Positions 36,548-45,723 of a stretch of DNA of 64,000 bases are shown piece after piece (position 1 is the first letter of the stretch; every line of letters begins with the position of its first letter). The position numbers were made by a program, and so were the translations under genes. Under the pieces are notes generated by a model that was not told where the DNA came from, searched no databases, and worked only from the letters and a program-made list of their open reading frames with translations. Origin of the DNA: Bacteroidales bacterium (GTDB lineage Bacteria; Bacteroidota; Bacteroidia; Bacteroidales; P3); contig JAGAYN010000051.1 in the NCBI GenBank assembly GCA_017940465.1, positions 16,147 to 80,146 of the forward strand. The letters are read 5' to 3'.

Positions 36548-36579
36548 GGGGGCCGCCTGCGGCGGGCCCCTCGTTTTTT
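36548..36579 (+). terminator. Terminator of hcp
   Basis: The stem is formed by ggggccgcc and ggcgggcccc with a one-base bulge and a TGC loop. It is followed by tcg and six T. It lies about 30 bases past the hcp stop. Confidence 0.8.
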
Positions 36580-36586
36580 GCCCCAA

Positions 36587-36672
36587 AACCTGTAAAAAGC
36601 CCCCAAATCGCTCGATGTCGAAGTATTGATTTCCAGCGGATTAACTGCATCATCTTCTTCCCCTCTTCTTCC
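36587..36672 (+). repeat. Four-copy dispersed element, copy B
   Basis: It contains tgtaaaaagcccccaaatcg, then ttgatttccagcg (36626 on) and tcatcttcttcccctcttc. It lies directly behind the hcp terminator. The rest of the 670-bp gap to the next gene holds an AT-rich tract and the promoter and leader of the BspA-like gene. Confidence 0.7.
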
Positions 36673-36859
36673 TTCGTAAAGTAGCGTCAAACCCCTCTTG
36701 TGCCAATGGTTGTCCCCGGACCTGTTTTTCCCCCAAAAGGCCGGTCGCTATGGAACCGTTTTTTGCCGCAAGGCAAAAAAAACTCGTCCATAAACCGTTG
36801 ATTTATGTATATTTATGGACGAACCTTATCTTTGAGGCATCGGTATCGAAAAAAATGCG

Positions 36860-37186
36860 TACCTTTGCACCCGAAAATCGACGCGAGCTTCGTCGAAATG
36901 CGAAGAAAGCATTTGTATGGGTCCGACTTTTAAAGTTCGCCAAAATTTTAACCAAAGGACTACGGTACTGATGCCTTTTGCTTCTGCCTATGTATCGGCT
37001 TTGCGCCGCTGCATATCGGAGCATAGGATAAGGTTCAAAGTTGGTTTTATTTTGGAAAGGTGTTTGGCGATACCTAAAAGTCATGGAACTAACAACGCGA
37101 GTTCTATGCTTTTTTTTATTGGCCGCAAAATGGGAACTCATAGCGGCGACAAAAACCGACATAAAAAACCTTTAAAATCATCAATA
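36860..37186 (+). promoter_or_regulatory. Promoter and long leader of the BspA-like gene
   Basis: TACCTTTGC at 36860-36868 is an exact -7 element, and TTTG at 36831-36834 is a -33 candidate with a long 25-base gap. The implied leader is about 310 nt. Near its 5' end are two adjacent hairpins (cgacg/cgtcg at 36879-36895 and aaatgc/gcattt at 36896-36914). The leader is in frame with the gene without a stop, but it has no signal peptide, so I treat it as untranslated. Confidence 0.6.
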
Positions 37187-39214
37187 ATGAAAAAAACACT
37201 ATCGATTTTGGCAGCCATGATGCTGCTTTGTGCCTTCGCGCCGCAGGCGTGGGCATACGACTTCTCTGCGGTGGCGCCCAGCGGGCAGACGCTCTATTAT
37301 AACATCGTAAACGGCGAGGCACAGGTGACCTATCAAAACGCAAATGACCCAACGTATACAACCTTTCCAACGGGCGATTTGACCATTCCCTCGAGCGTAG
37401 CCTACAACGGCACCACCTACTCGGTCACCAGCATCGGCAGTTGGGCCTTCATTGGCTGCAGCGGACTGACCTCCGTCACCATCGGCAACTCTGTCTCCAG
37501 CATAGGCCAATGTGCCTTCTCTGACTGCAGCGGCCTGACCTCCCTCACCATCGGCAACTCTGTCACCAGCATCGTGACTGGGGCCTTCTCTGACTGTAGC
37601 GGCCTCACCGCCATAACCGTTGCCAGCGGCAACCCCACCTACGACAGCCGCAACAATTGCAACGCAATAATCAAGACTGCTGACAATACCCTCATCGTGG
37701 GATGCCAAAACACTGTCATCCCCAACTCGGTCACCAGCATCGGCGACGATGCTTTCTTTGGCTGCAGCGGCCTGAGCTCCGTCACCATCCCCAACTCGGT
37801 CACCAGCATCGGCGGCGGTGCTTTCTTTGGCTGCAGCGGCCTGACCTCCCTCACCATCCCCAGCTCGGTCACCAGCATCGGCGACGGTGCTTTCTATGGC
37901 TGCAGTGGCCTGACCTCCCTCACTATCCCCAACTCGGTCACCAGCATCGGCCGAGATGCTTTCATTGTCTGCAGTGGCCTCACCTCCCTCACCATCCCCA
38001 ACTCGGTCACCAGCATTGGCAACAATGCCTTCTCTTTCTGTAGCGGCCTCACCGCCATAACCGTTGCCAGTGGCAACCCCACCTACGACAGCCGCAACAA
38101 TTGCAACACAATAATCGAAACTGCTACCAATACCCTCATTGTGGGATGCCAAAACACTGTCATCCCCAACTCGGTCACCAGCATCGGCGACTATGCCTTC
38201 TCTGGCTGCAGCGGATTAACCTCCGTCACCATCCCCAACTCGGTCACCAGCATCGGCTACGCTGCCTTCATCGGCTGCAGTGGCCTCACCGCCATAACCG
38301 TTGCCAGCGGCAACCCCACCTACGACAGCCGCAACAATTGCAACGCAATAATCGAAACTGCTACCAGTACCCTCATCGCGGGATGCCAAAACACTGTCAT
38401 CCCTAACTCGGTCGCCAGCATCAAGACTGGGGCCTTCGAGGGCTGCAGCGGACTGACCTCTGTCACCATCCCCAACTCGGTCACCCGCATCGGTGAGTAT
38501 ACCTTCTCTTACTGTAGCGGACTCACCGCCATAACCGTTGCCAGCGGCAACCCCACCTACGACAGCCGCAACAACTGCAACGCAATAATCGAAACTGCTA
38601 ACAATACCCTCATCGCGGGATGTCAAAACACTGTCATCCCCAACTCGGTCACCAGCATCGGCTATGCTGCCTTCTATGGCTGCAGCGGACTGACCTCCAT
38701 CACCATCCCCAACTCGGTCGACAGCATCGGCGACTATGCCTTCCGATTCTGCGAGGGCCTCACCTCTGTCACCATCGGCAACTCGGTCACCAGCATCGGC
38801 GAAAGGGCCTTCGAATCGTGCAGCAATTTGGCAGAGGTAACCTGCCTGGCAACGGCTCCGTCCTCTTTGGGTTGGGGAGCATTTGGCGATTGCCACCCAT
38901 CGCTTACCGTGCCATGCGGGACGGAACAAGCCTATCGGGACAGCGACTGGGGTATCTCTTTCTACCCTATCCAATGCGAAGAGGTGGGCATCGGCGACGT
39001 AGCCTGGGAGGACATCGGGCTCGCCCTGCAGGGCAGCACGCTGACTATCCACGGCGCCACGGGCGAGCCGGTAACCGTCTCCGACCTCACGGGCCGCTGC
39101 CTCTACAGCGCCTGCGCCGCGGAGCCCACACGCGTCGAACTCCCCTCGGCGGGCGTCTACTTCGTCCGCGTCGGCGACCGCCCGGCCCGCAAAGTGGTCG
39201 CCGTCAAAAGGTAG
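37187..39214 (+). CDS. BspA-like leucine-rich-repeat surface protein with T9SS sorting domain
   Basis: This 675-residue exported protein has a signal peptide ([23 protein letters not shown]) and many 23-residue LRR_5 repeats of the type [23 protein letters not shown]. Four longer insertions each carry [16 protein letters not shown] and [12 protein letters not shown]9SS C-terminal domain closes it ([12 protein letters not shown], then [10 protein letters not shown] and a basic end). BspA relatives bind host matrix or other microbes; the ligand here is unknown. The repeats are nearly identical at DNA level, so slippage or recombination could change their number. A perfect terminator follows. 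Confidence 0.92.
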   Translation: MKKTLSILAAMMLLCAFAPQAWAYDFSAVAPSGQTLYYNIVNGEAQVTYQNANDPTYTTFPTGDLTIPSSVAYNGTTYSVTSIGSWAFIGCSGLTSVTIGNSVSSIGQCAFSDCSGLTSLTIGNSVTSIVTGAFSDCSGLTAITVASGNPTYDSRNNCNAIIKTADNTLIVGCQNTVIPNSVTSIGDDAFFGCSGLSSVTIPNSVTSIGGGAFFGCSGLTSLTIPSSVTSIGDGAFYGCSGLTSLTIPNSVTSIGRDAFIVCSGLTSLTIPNSVTSIGNNAFSFCSGLTAITVASGNPTYDSRNNCNTIIETATNTLIVGCQNTVIPNSVTSIGDYAFSGCSGLTSVTIPNSVTSIGYAAFIGCSGLTAITVASGNPTYDSRNNCNAIIETATSTLIAGCQNTVIPNSVASIKTGAFEGCSGLTSVTIPNSVTRIGEYTFSYCSGLTAITVASGNPTYDSRNNCNAIIETANNTLIAGCQNTVIPNSVTSIGYAAFYGCSGLTSITIPNSVDSIGDYAFRFCEGLTSVTIGNSVTSIGERAFESCSNLAEVTCLATAPSSLGWGAFGDCHPSLTVPCGTEQAYRDSDWGISFYPIQCEEVGIGDVAWEDIGLALQGSTLTIHGATGEPVTVSDLTGRCLYSACAAEPTRVELPSAGVYFVRVGDRPARKVVAVKR

Positions 39215-39260
39215 CCCCTGACGTAAAGACATCTTTCCAATCCGAATAACAACCTCATAC

Positions 39261-39295
39261 AGAAGCCGCTACGTGCACGTAGCGGCTTCTTTTTT
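39261..39295 (+). terminator. Terminator of the BspA-like gene
   Basis: A perfect 30-bp palindrome (arms agaagccgctacgtg and cacgtagcggcttct, 39261-39290) is followed by T residues. The symmetry means it may also act for the convergent antiporter gene ending at 39347. Confidence 0.9.
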
Positions 39296-39346
39296 GCGAC
39301 TCTGTGCGCAAAACTGCGACTGAAAAGTGTAATTTGAGGGCTATCG

Positions 39347-40900
39347 TCAGGCGTCGGCGCTGCCGTCGAAGAAGGCGGACTTCCAGTTGCGCTTGGGGCG
39401 TGGGGGGTGTTCCTGGAGGGGGGCGATGCCGAGGGCGTGGAGCGTGGCGTCGAGCTCGCGCTGGTTGTCGGAGATGACCATCAGGCGGTCGTCGGCATGG
39501 AGTGTGGTCATGCCGGTGGGGACGAAGTAGTGGTCGCCGCGCTTGACCATGATGACGAGCGTCTTCTCGGGCATGCCGAGGTCCATCAGGCGAGCCCCGC
39601 GCTCAAGCATCGTGGGGGTGATCTCGATTTCCATGGTGGCCGACTTGATTTCCTCGGGGAAGTCGATGTCGAAGTCGGCCGAAAGGGCCCGCGACTGCTC
39701 CCGGGGCGGCTTGGAGACGCGCAGCCACCGCGCCACCAACGGCAGGGTGGTCCCCTGCACAACCAGGCTCACCAACGTGCAGAGAAACACGATGTTGAAC
39801 ATTTCCTCGCTGTGGGGCACGCCGCTGGCGCGGCAGAGGATGGCGAAGATAATCGGCACCGCCCCACGCAACCCGACCCACGAGACGAAGATGCGGTCGC
39901 GCACGGTGTAGTGGCGGAAGGGCGCCAGCGAGGCGAAGACAGACAACGGCCGCGTGACAAATATCATCACGAAGCTGATAACCAGGCCCGGAACCAGCAC
40001 CGTCTTCAACTCGGACGGATTGACCAGCAGACCCAGCGTGAGGAACATCGAGAGCTGCGCCAGCCAGGTGATGGCATCGAAGAAGTTGCGCGTGGAGCGT
40101 TTGTGGACAAACTTGTTGTTGCCCACCACCAGCCCCGCGATGTAGACCGCCAGGAAGCTGTTGCCCTGCAGGTAGTAGGTGGCGGCGAAGACGAAGAAGG
40201 AACTGGCCAGCACCAGGATGGGATAGAGGGCCACATTGTCGAGCCCCACCTTGTTGATGAACCACACAATGGCGCGCCCCATGAGCCAACCCGTCACGGC
40301 CCCGATGGCCAACTGCATGAAAAGCAGCAGGATGGCGCTTCCGTAGTGCGGGTCGCCGCCTTGCAGTGTGAGGGAGATGAAGGTGAGCACCAGCACGTAG
40401 GCCATCGGGTCGTTGGCGCCGCTCTCCAGCTCCAGGGTGGGACGCAGGCGGTGCCTGAGATTCAGCCCCTTGCCACGCAGGATGGAGAAGACCGAGGCCG
40501 AGTCGGTGCTGCTCATGGTGGAGGCCAGCAGCAGGCAGCCCAGCAGCGAGACGCCGATGTCGTGCGGCAGGATGAAGTAGAGGATCACTCCGGTGGTGAC
40601 GGCGGTGAGCAGCACGCCCACGGTGGCCAGGCTGATGCCGGGCCCGAGGACAGGGCGAATGTCCCCAATCTTGGTGTCGAGGCCGCCGGAGAAGAGGATG
40701 GCGCTAAGCGCCACGGTACCAACCATCTGCGCCACCTTGATGTTGTCGAAATGGATGCCCAGGCCGTCGCTCCCGAAGAGCATCCCCACCCCCAGGAAAA
40801 GCAACAAGGCAGGCACGCCGAAGCGCGAGCCTGCCTTGCCCGCCAGGATACTGGCAAAAAAGAGGATAGACAATATGAGTAGGTAGAATTCTATCTGCAT
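39347..40900 (-). CDS. Potassium or sodium/proton antiporter, CPA1 family with TrkA_C domain
   Basis: This integral inner-membrane antiporter of about 517 residues has 12 or so helices. They include the exchanger core ASTMSSTDSASVFSILRG with the LELESGANDPMAYVL carboxylate motif, and WVGLRGAVPIIFAI. A cytoplasmic tail carries a TrkA_C regulatory domain (LDLGMPEKTLVIMVKRG to DDRLMVIS-like end). This layout is that of NhaP2/CvrA-type potassium/proton antiporters. The ATG at 40900 (MQIEFYLL) is preferred to one three codons upstream. It converges on the BspA-like gene. Confidence 0.9.
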   Translation of the reverse strand: MQIEFYLLILSILFFASILAGKAGSRFGVPALLLFLGVGMLFGSDGLGIHFDNIKVAQMVGTVALSAILFSGGLDTKIGDIRPVLGPGISLATVGVLLTAVTTGVILYFILPHDIGVSLLGCLLLASTMSSTDSASVFSILRGKGLNLRHRLRPTLELESGANDPMAYVLVLTFISLTLQGGDPHYGSAILLLFMQLAIGAVTGWLMGRAIVWFINKVGLDNVALYPILVLASSFFVFAATYYLQGNSFLAVYIAGLVVGNNKFVHKRSTRNFFDAITWLAQLSMFLTLGLLVNPSELKTVLVPGLVISFVMIFVTRPLSVFASLAPFRHYTVRDRIFVSWVGLRGAVPIIFAILCRASGVPHSEEMFNIVFLCTLVSLVVQGTTLPLVARWLRVSKPPREQSRALSADFDIDFPEEIKSATMEIEITPTMLERGARLMDLGMPEKTLVIMVKRGDHYFVPTGMTTLHADDRLMVISDNQRELDATLHALGIAPLQEHPPRPKRNWKSAFFDGSADA

Positions 40901-41012
40901 AACACACATTTAACGTCCTCGGGGCGGATTTATTGCCCCCTGCGGCACATTTTCACGCAACCCACAGACATTCAGCCATATAGCCGCACCCCCGTTTTTC
41001 GTCAAAAAACCG

Positions 41013-41117
41013 CAGAAAATCCGAAAAAACAGCCTTTTTGGCGGAATTCCAAGCCACTGATTTCCAGCGATTAGGAGACACCCTCTTCTTCCCCTCTCCT
41101 ACCCCCCTTCGGGTCTG
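41013..41117 (+). repeat. Four-copy dispersed element, copy C
   Basis: It reads gaaaatccgaaaaaac, ttccaagccactgatttcc, agcg, ten bases, then ccctcttcttcccctctcct and accccccttcgggt. It matches copy D over nearly its whole length of about 105 bp. It lies in the 400-bp gap between the antiporter start and the sigma-factor gene; the gap otherwise holds only a small hairpin (gttttt/aaaaac near 41000) and the sigma-gene promoter. Confidence 0.8.
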
Positions 41118-41228
41118 GCAGGCATCCTCCAGCCGCCCGGCAGCACTTCCGGCGGTGGGGAAATTGAGACCACCTCCCTTACACCACTGGAAACCAGCCA
41201 TTTCAAAACTATTTTCAAAAAATTTCAT

Positions 41229-41257
41229 TTTGCTTGTTACTTTTTTCCTATCTTTGC
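41229..41257 (+). promoter_or_regulatory. Promoter of the left sigma-factor locus
   Basis: TATCTTTGC at 41249-41257 is an exact -7 element. TTTG at 41229-41232 lies 16 bases upstream, somewhat closer than usual. The leader to the ATG at 41305 would be about 40 nt. Confidence 0.7.
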
Positions 41258-41304
41258 AACTAATTATAATAGAAGGCACTCAAAAGCCAAGGACAGAGAC
41301 ATCC

Positions 41305-41817
41305 ATGAAACCCGACGAGCGCCAACAGACCGAATTCCTCCTGATGCTCAGCCAGTGCGAAGGCATCCTGATAAAGGTATGCCGCTACTTCACCCGCCGC
41401 CGGCCACGCGACTTCCGCGACCTCTACCAGGAAATCGTCTGCACCCTCTGGGAAGCATGGCCCGCATACCGCGCCGAAAGCGCCCCCGCCACCTGGGTCA
41501 CACGCATCGCCCTCAACGTCGCCGGCCAGGAAGTCCGCAAGCGCAAACGAATGCCACTCTTCGTGGAATACAACGAGCACATCCACGACCTCCTCGCCGA
41601 CGAAGCCACCGACCTCCGCTACCAGCCCCTCTACCGCCTCATCGACAACCTCCAGGACGATTACGACCGCAAGCTCCTCTTCCTCTACCTCGACCACCAC
41701 CCACTCCGCGAAATCGCCGCCATCACTGGCTCCTCCGAAGCCGCCGTCAAGCAACGCCTCTACCGCATCCGCCAACAACTGATAGAATTAAAGAACCAAG
41801 ATACTGATTATGAATAA
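41305..41817 (+). CDS. RNA polymerase sigma-70 factor, ECF type (left locus)
   Basis: This 170-residue protein has sigma region 2 (FRDLYQEIVCTLWEAWPAYR, then ATWVTRIALNVAGQEVRKRKR) and sigma region 4 (DRKLLFLYLDHHPLREIAAITGSSEAAVKQRLYRIRQQL). The start is the ATG at 41305; the longer frame runs into repeat C. The gene overlaps the next by eight bases, so a membrane protein of the anti-sigma or target type is co-translated. It heads a plus-strand run that continues through lipoprotein genes to 46.2 kb. Confidence 0.9.
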   Translation: MKPDERQQTEFLLMLSQCEGILIKVCRYFTRRRPRDFRDLYQEIVCTLWEAWPAYRAESAPATWVTRIALNVAGQEVRKRKRMPLFVEYNEHIHDLLADEATDLRYQPLYRLIDNLQDDYDRKLLFLYLDHHPLREIAAITGSSEAAVKQRLYRIRQQLIELKNQDTDYE

Positions 41818-42529
41818 AAAAACAAACAGGAACAACCATCCGCAAAGCGAAAACCTACCGGATTCACAGCCCCCTGCAAGCGCACCGCAGCAGGAGGACC
41901 CCGTCTTCGCCGACCTCCAGGCCCTCTGGGACGAGCAGACCCGCCGCATCGACCACCTCCTCGCCACCCACCCCGAGGCCCTGCCCATCCGCCTCAACCC
42001 CCACCACCGCCGCCCCTGGCGCCGCCGCGTCATGGCCGAATACCTCATCCTCGCCCTCCTCAACAGCGCCGCCGCCACCTACTCCCTCCTCGCCCTCCTG
42101 CCCGACCCCTACATCCTCATCCGCATCTCCGGCATCATCCTCGCCGCCACCACCGCCCTCCTCGCCGCCCACAGCCTCTGGTCCTGGTTCGCCATCCGCC
42201 GCCACCATCCCGCACGGGTCCCCGTCGCACGCATGTCGCGCTTCATCCGCCGCATGCACATGGAACCCCACTATGCACCGCGTCCCGACAAGCACAGGAA
42301 GCCCAGAGGGCATAGCGTAAATGATGCCGCACCCGCCGTACAAAATCTCAATTCTCCATTTTCAATTTTCAATTACCCACAGGTCGCCGCCGTCAGCGCC
42401 GCCGCACTCATCGTCCTCACCGCCATATCCTGCACCCCCGTCGGCGACGGCCACGCCATGTCCACGGCCGACCCCGCCGCGCGCGCCGCCGCCATCGAAC
42501 ATGTCGACTCAATGATTGCACAGATATGA
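41810..42529 (+). CDS. Membrane protein after the ECF sigma factor, unknown function
   Basis: This 239-residue protein has a hydrophilic, Pro/Gln-rich N terminus with an acidic helix (about 30-55), two adjacent membrane helices (about 75-130), a basic stretch, and a last helix with VAAVSAAALIVLTAISC near 205. Its start overlaps the sigma stop by eight bases. An anti-sigma role is plausible from this position, but no ZAS motif or known domain is seen. An AT-rich insertion (about 42345-42376, coding NLNSPFSIFNY) interrupts an otherwise GC-rich frame. Confidence 0.7.
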   Translation: MNKKTNRNNHPQSENLPDSQPPASAPQQEDPVFADLQALWDEQTRRIDHLLATHPEALPIRLNPHHRRPWRRRVMAEYLILALLNSAAATYSLLALLPDPYILIRISGIILAATTALLAAHSLWSWFAIRRHHPARVPVARMSRFIRRMHMEPHYAPRPDKHRKPRGHSVNDAAPAVQNLNSPFSIFNYPQVAAVSAAALIVLTAISCTPVGDGHAMSTADPAARAAAIEHVDSMIAQI

Positions 42530-43017
42530 AACGCTCCTGGCGCATAACAATCCTCGTCTGCCTCCTCCTTCTCGCCGGAGGGGGGACGGTACTGCTCCTC
42601 CCGCAAGTCGTCCCCTTCGACCAGTGCAGCAACGTGTACAAACGCTACGCAGACATGGATGGTATTGATGCCACCTTTATAAAGGACTACAAAGTCAATG
42701 ACACCATAGCGGTTAGCGCAACATTGCTTGAGGCCAAAGCCGATTCCGCATGGACTGTTATACTGTCTGATTTCAATGTACCGGTTATACCAGAGGAATA
42801 CCGCGAACTTGTCGCCAGTTCCAACTCCGTCGACTTTTGGCTTGCCTCCAAAGACAACCCCAAAGACTGCACGGACACCATCATAAGCCACAACAACCTT
42901 ATTGTCATGTCACGACAAATGCAGGCAATTTGTATATGTCATATCAAAAACAAACATCAGGCAATTGCGATAATGAATAAAGAAACACATGATTTAAAAA
43001 ACCCCAAAAACAATTAA
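42526..43017 (+). CDS. Unknown protein with N-terminal membrane anchor
   Basis: This 163-residue protein begins with one hydrophobic segment (ILVCLLLLAGGGTVLLL) and has a periplasmic-type remainder with no motif that I recognise (DYKVNDTIAVSATLLEA, VIPEEYRELVASSNSVDFW). Its start overlaps the previous stop (ATGA), and only three bases separate it from the next gene, so it belongs to the sigma-headed unit. From about base 42660 on, the DNA becomes clearly AT-richer than the flanks. Confidence 0.65.
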   Translation: MKRSWRITILVCLLLLAGGGTVLLLPQVVPFDQCSNVYKRYADMDGIDATFIKDYKVNDTIAVSATLLEAKADSAWTVILSDFNVPVIPEEYRELVASSNSVDFWLASKDNPKDCTDTIISHNNLIVMSRQMQAICICHIKNKHQAIAIMNKETHDLKNPKNN

Positions 43018-43020
43018 ACA

Positions 43021-43440
43021 ATGAGAAAACACATCATTCCCATGGCACTCTTTGCAGTGCTGGCAACAATGGCAGTCAGCTGCCAGAAAGAAAATGTAAT
43101 GGACTTTGTGCCAGAGACGACCGCTTCCGAGGTGGGCACCGTGTACACGATGCAGTACGCCGTCGACGGTGTACTGCACTCAATCACTATCAGTAATGAT
43201 AGCGAGTGGGATGCTTTTATGCTGACCATCTTTGCCCTCTCCCGCGAAGGATCCAAGATCAATCTTATGGATGAGAACCGTCCTGCCAACGGATTCCTTA
43301 CCAAAGAAACGCAAGTGTACACCTCCACAAATGAGTCCAATGCTTCGACATGGACACAGGAGAAAGTGCTTGGAGGTTACCGGGTAACGGTGGTCTACAA
43401 TCAAACCACCCGCGAATACACCTGCATCGCAACCCGTTAG
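43021..43440 (+). CDS. Small lipoprotein, unknown function
   Basis: This 139-residue protein has a lipobox (LFAVLATMAVSC, cysteine at 21) followed by QKEN. The rest is beta-rich (VYTMQYAVDGVLHSITISND, TREYTCIATR) and matches no family I know. It is preceded by three bases after the previous stop. A perfect 9-bp stem (tgcaaacag/ctgtttgca) starts 11 bases after its stop. Confidence 0.65.
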   Translation: MRKHIIPMALFAVLATMAVSCQKENVMDFVPETTASEVGTVYTMQYAVDGVLHSITISNDSEWDAFMLTIFALSREGSKINLMDENRPANGFLTKETQVYTSTNESNASTWTQEKVLGGYRVTVVYNQTTREYTCIATR

Positions 43441-43450
43441 ATGAAATAAC

Positions 43451-43740
43451 TGCAAACAGATAATAATGCTGTTTGCACAAACCCTGAAAACGTATGTATT
43501 TCACCTGACAAGGCCCCGCACAGGAGGTGCGTCGCTGTGCCGGGGCAAAAAAAATGAGGGTGCCAAAGCAGGGAGAGTGTGATTGACGTTGAAGCTTACA
43601 ATTCACTCTTCCCTGCAATCCCGCACCCAAGACATAGAGCAGTTGCTCTGCACAATGGAAAAACGTGCATCGACCGACTTTATTGTGTGGCAGTAGAAAA
43701 GTCGCAAAGAGCCACACAGCACCGTTGCAACCGCAGCAAC
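43451..43740 (+). other. Hairpin-dense spacer, possible structured RNA
   Basis: The 340-bp gap before the next lipoprotein has at least six potential stems. They are tgcaaacag/ctgtttgca (43451-43477); gccccgcacag/ctgtgccggggc (43513-43546); an outer gggtgc/gcaccc (43558-43628) enclosing gcagggagagtg/cactcttccctgc (43568-43616); agagca/tgctct (43636-43649); tgtgtggc/gccacaca (43684-43718); and gttgc/gcaac (43724-43740). No good open frame or consensus promoter is visible. It could be a structured leader, a small RNA, or a decayed repeat element. Confidence 0.5.
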
Positions 43741-43781
43741 TTTCGCGACAGTAGAACGTAACAAAAAAAATAAATACGAAA

Positions 43782-44852
43782 ATGAAAAAACATATATTGG
43801 CTATTGCAGCCGCAATTGTAGTGGCAGGAACAATTACTTTTATTGCCTGCAACAAGGACAACGATACCAATCAGATTGTCAATCCGTCGTATGTGTCAGC
43901 CAAAGGAGGCATGACTCTGGAACAGCTTCGTAATGCCATGGTCGCATACTATGCCGCTTGCGACAGAGCCTATCAGGATGACTCAACAACTTTTCTTTCA
44001 GTCTGTGCCAACAGCGATATGACGAATTTCTTAACAATTACTGGATTAACTTCTGAAGCAATAACAGATTATCAAACATTGGCCTTGTCTGAAAACGAGG
44101 ATTACATCAACAAACATCCAAATTTAATAAAGGAAGTCATTCAGCGATTCAGTTGTCAAGAGTACCCACTCCCTCGCCTTGGTAAACTTGCATCACAAAC
44201 TAATGGGCATCTATCTGCTCTCATCCCCGAAAGTGCTGTCGAAATTAATCGAGACCATCTTAACAGTATCATATATGCTTGTCGTTGCGATAATCCACAT
44301 ATCATGGCCGCCCGTATTAGTTCAAGTCTCAGCTATATGGCGAAGCGCCAACTATCGTCAATGCTAAACGTATTTTGGCGACACTGTGATTATGCCTATG
44401 TCAACTCTCCCACACTTCTAAAAGGTACTTGCGAAAAAGAAGATCACAATCTTTTCTATGAAGTCACAAAACTTTCGCAAGATTTCTTTGATGAATTAAT
44501 TGGGTTGGCGAACGTCTCTTATTCTGAATTTATAGAAGACAACCCGGATTATGATTTTACTGGAAATGGAGATACTTGTAGCAAATGTCAACAACCATCT
44601 CTCATAGAAATATGGTATCGTATCGCTGATATTCATAGCGTATCCGACAAGATTAAGGAATACGCTCCAGACTATTTTGATACGGTTGTATATATGCTTC
44701 CGCCAATTGATCCCTGTATTAAATGGTGCACAAACTTACAACCCCGAAATCATGATCGTGAGCAATGGTGTTACTTAGATTGTACAATGGAAAGAAACCT
44801 TCTGAAAATACAGCAGGTTCTGATGATGTTTGAATACGCTGCAACTCATTAA
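43782..44852 (+). CDS. Lipoprotein of unknown function, AT-rich
   Basis: This 356-residue protein has a lipobox (VAGTITFIACNKD, cysteine near 23). It is largely alpha-helical, with scattered cysteines in the second half (CSKCQQPS, PIDPCIKWCTN, WCYLDCTM) that could form disulfides or bind metal. Its base composition and codon use are far more AT-rich than the flanking chromosome, which suggests transfer or relaxed selection. I recognise no family. It is preceded by the hairpin-dense spacer and followed 21 bases later by the FGE-like lipoprotein. Confidence 0.65.
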   Translation: MKKHILAIAAAIVVAGTITFIACNKDNDTNQIVNPSYVSAKGGMTLEQLRNAMVAYYAACDRAYQDDSTTFLSVCANSDMTNFLTITGLTSEAITDYQTLALSENEDYINKHPNLIKEVIQRFSCQEYPLPRLGKLASQTNGHLSALIPESAVEINRDHLNSIIYACRCDNPHIMAARISSSLSYMAKRQLSSMLNVFWRHCDYAYVNSPTLLKGTCEKEDHNLFYEVTKLSQDFFDELIGLANVSYSEFIEDNPDYDFTGNGDTCSKCQQPSLIEIWYRIADIHSVSDKIKEYAPDYFDTVVYMLPPIDPCIKWCTNLQPRNHDREQWCYLDCTMERNLLKIQQVLMMFEYAATH

Positions 44853-44873
44853 CAACAACTAATCTTTGGCGCA

Positions 44874-45713
44874 ATGAAACCTTATTTTTCCTTACTCGGT
44901 TCAATGGCAATTCTCGGATTAAGTCTTATCTCCTGTACAAAAGAGAAACCTAATGACACCCCCATTTCTGACGGTGATAAAATAAACATTGAGATCTCCG
45001 GCGTAAACCACGAAATGGTCTTGGTGAAAGCAGGTTCTTTCACCATGGGAGCCATGGAGGGGGATACTATGGCTGTCAATACCGAAATGCCGGCACATCA
45101 GGTGACACTGACACAAGATTTCTATATTGGCACCACAGAAGTGACACAAGAATTGTATGAAGCTGTCATGGGAGAGAACCCGAGCCATTTCAAAGGTGCA
45201 ACGCTACCCGTGGATGGTGTCACATATAGCAAAGCTCTGTCTTTCTGCAACAAATTGTCCGAACTGACAGACATGACATTCTCTCTCCCGACCGAGGCAC
45301 AATGGGAATACGCTGCGCGTGGGGGGCATAAATCACCTCCCGAACCCACCCTCTATGCGGGTTCCAACGATATAGAATCTGTTGCCTGGTACTGGGACAA
45401 TTCACAACACATTCCCGATAGCGGAAGCACCTATCCAGTAGCCATGAAACAACCTAATTCACTCGGCCTATATGACATGAGTGGTAATGTTTGGGAGTGG
45501 TGTCTTGATTGGTCTGACTTCTATAATGCAGACTCAGCAACTGACCCTGCAGGACCTGCAACTGGACAATATCGCGTATTGCGAGGAGGATGCTGGAACA
45601 ATTACGCATGGCGCTGTCGCGTAACATACCGCTATAACAATTATCCAGAAGGCGATGATTATGTCCACATAATAGGCTTCCGTGTAGTTGCTTTGAACAA
45701 TAATAACAAATAA
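44874..45713 (+). CDS. Lipoprotein with formylglycine-generating-enzyme (SUMF1) domain
   Basis: This 279-residue protein has a lipobox (ILGLSLISCTKE) and then an FGE/SUMF1 domain from about residue 45: MVLVKAGSFTMGAMEGD, HQVTLTQDFYIGTTEVTQELYEAVMG, SLPTEAQWEYAARGG, LGLYDMSGNVWEWCLDW, YRVLRGGCWNN and HIIGFRVV. I do not see the paired active-site cysteines of true FGE, so it is more likely a binding or scaffold member, common as surface lipoproteins in Bacteroidota, than a sulfatase activator. No sulfatase gene is in the window. Confidence 0.85.
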   Translation: MKPYFSLLGSMAILGLSLISCTKEKPNDTPISDGDKINIEISGVNHEMVLVKAGSFTMGAMEGDTMAVNTEMPAHQVTLTQDFYIGTTEVTQELYEAVMGENPSHFKGATLPVDGVTYSKALSFCNKLSELTDMTFSLPTEAQWEYAARGGHKSPPEPTLYAGSNDIESVAWYWDNSQHIPDSGSTYPVAMKQPNSLGLYDMSGNVWEWCLDWSDFYNADSATDPAGPATGQYRVLRGGCWNNYAWRCRVTYRYNNYPEGDDYVHIIGFRVVALNNNNK

Positions 45714-45723
45714 CTATAATAAG

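Noticed and set aside
36917-37186. An N-terminal extension of the BspA-like protein from 36917
   Set aside because: It would bury the signal peptide. The exact -7 element and AT-rich leader fit an untranslated region better.
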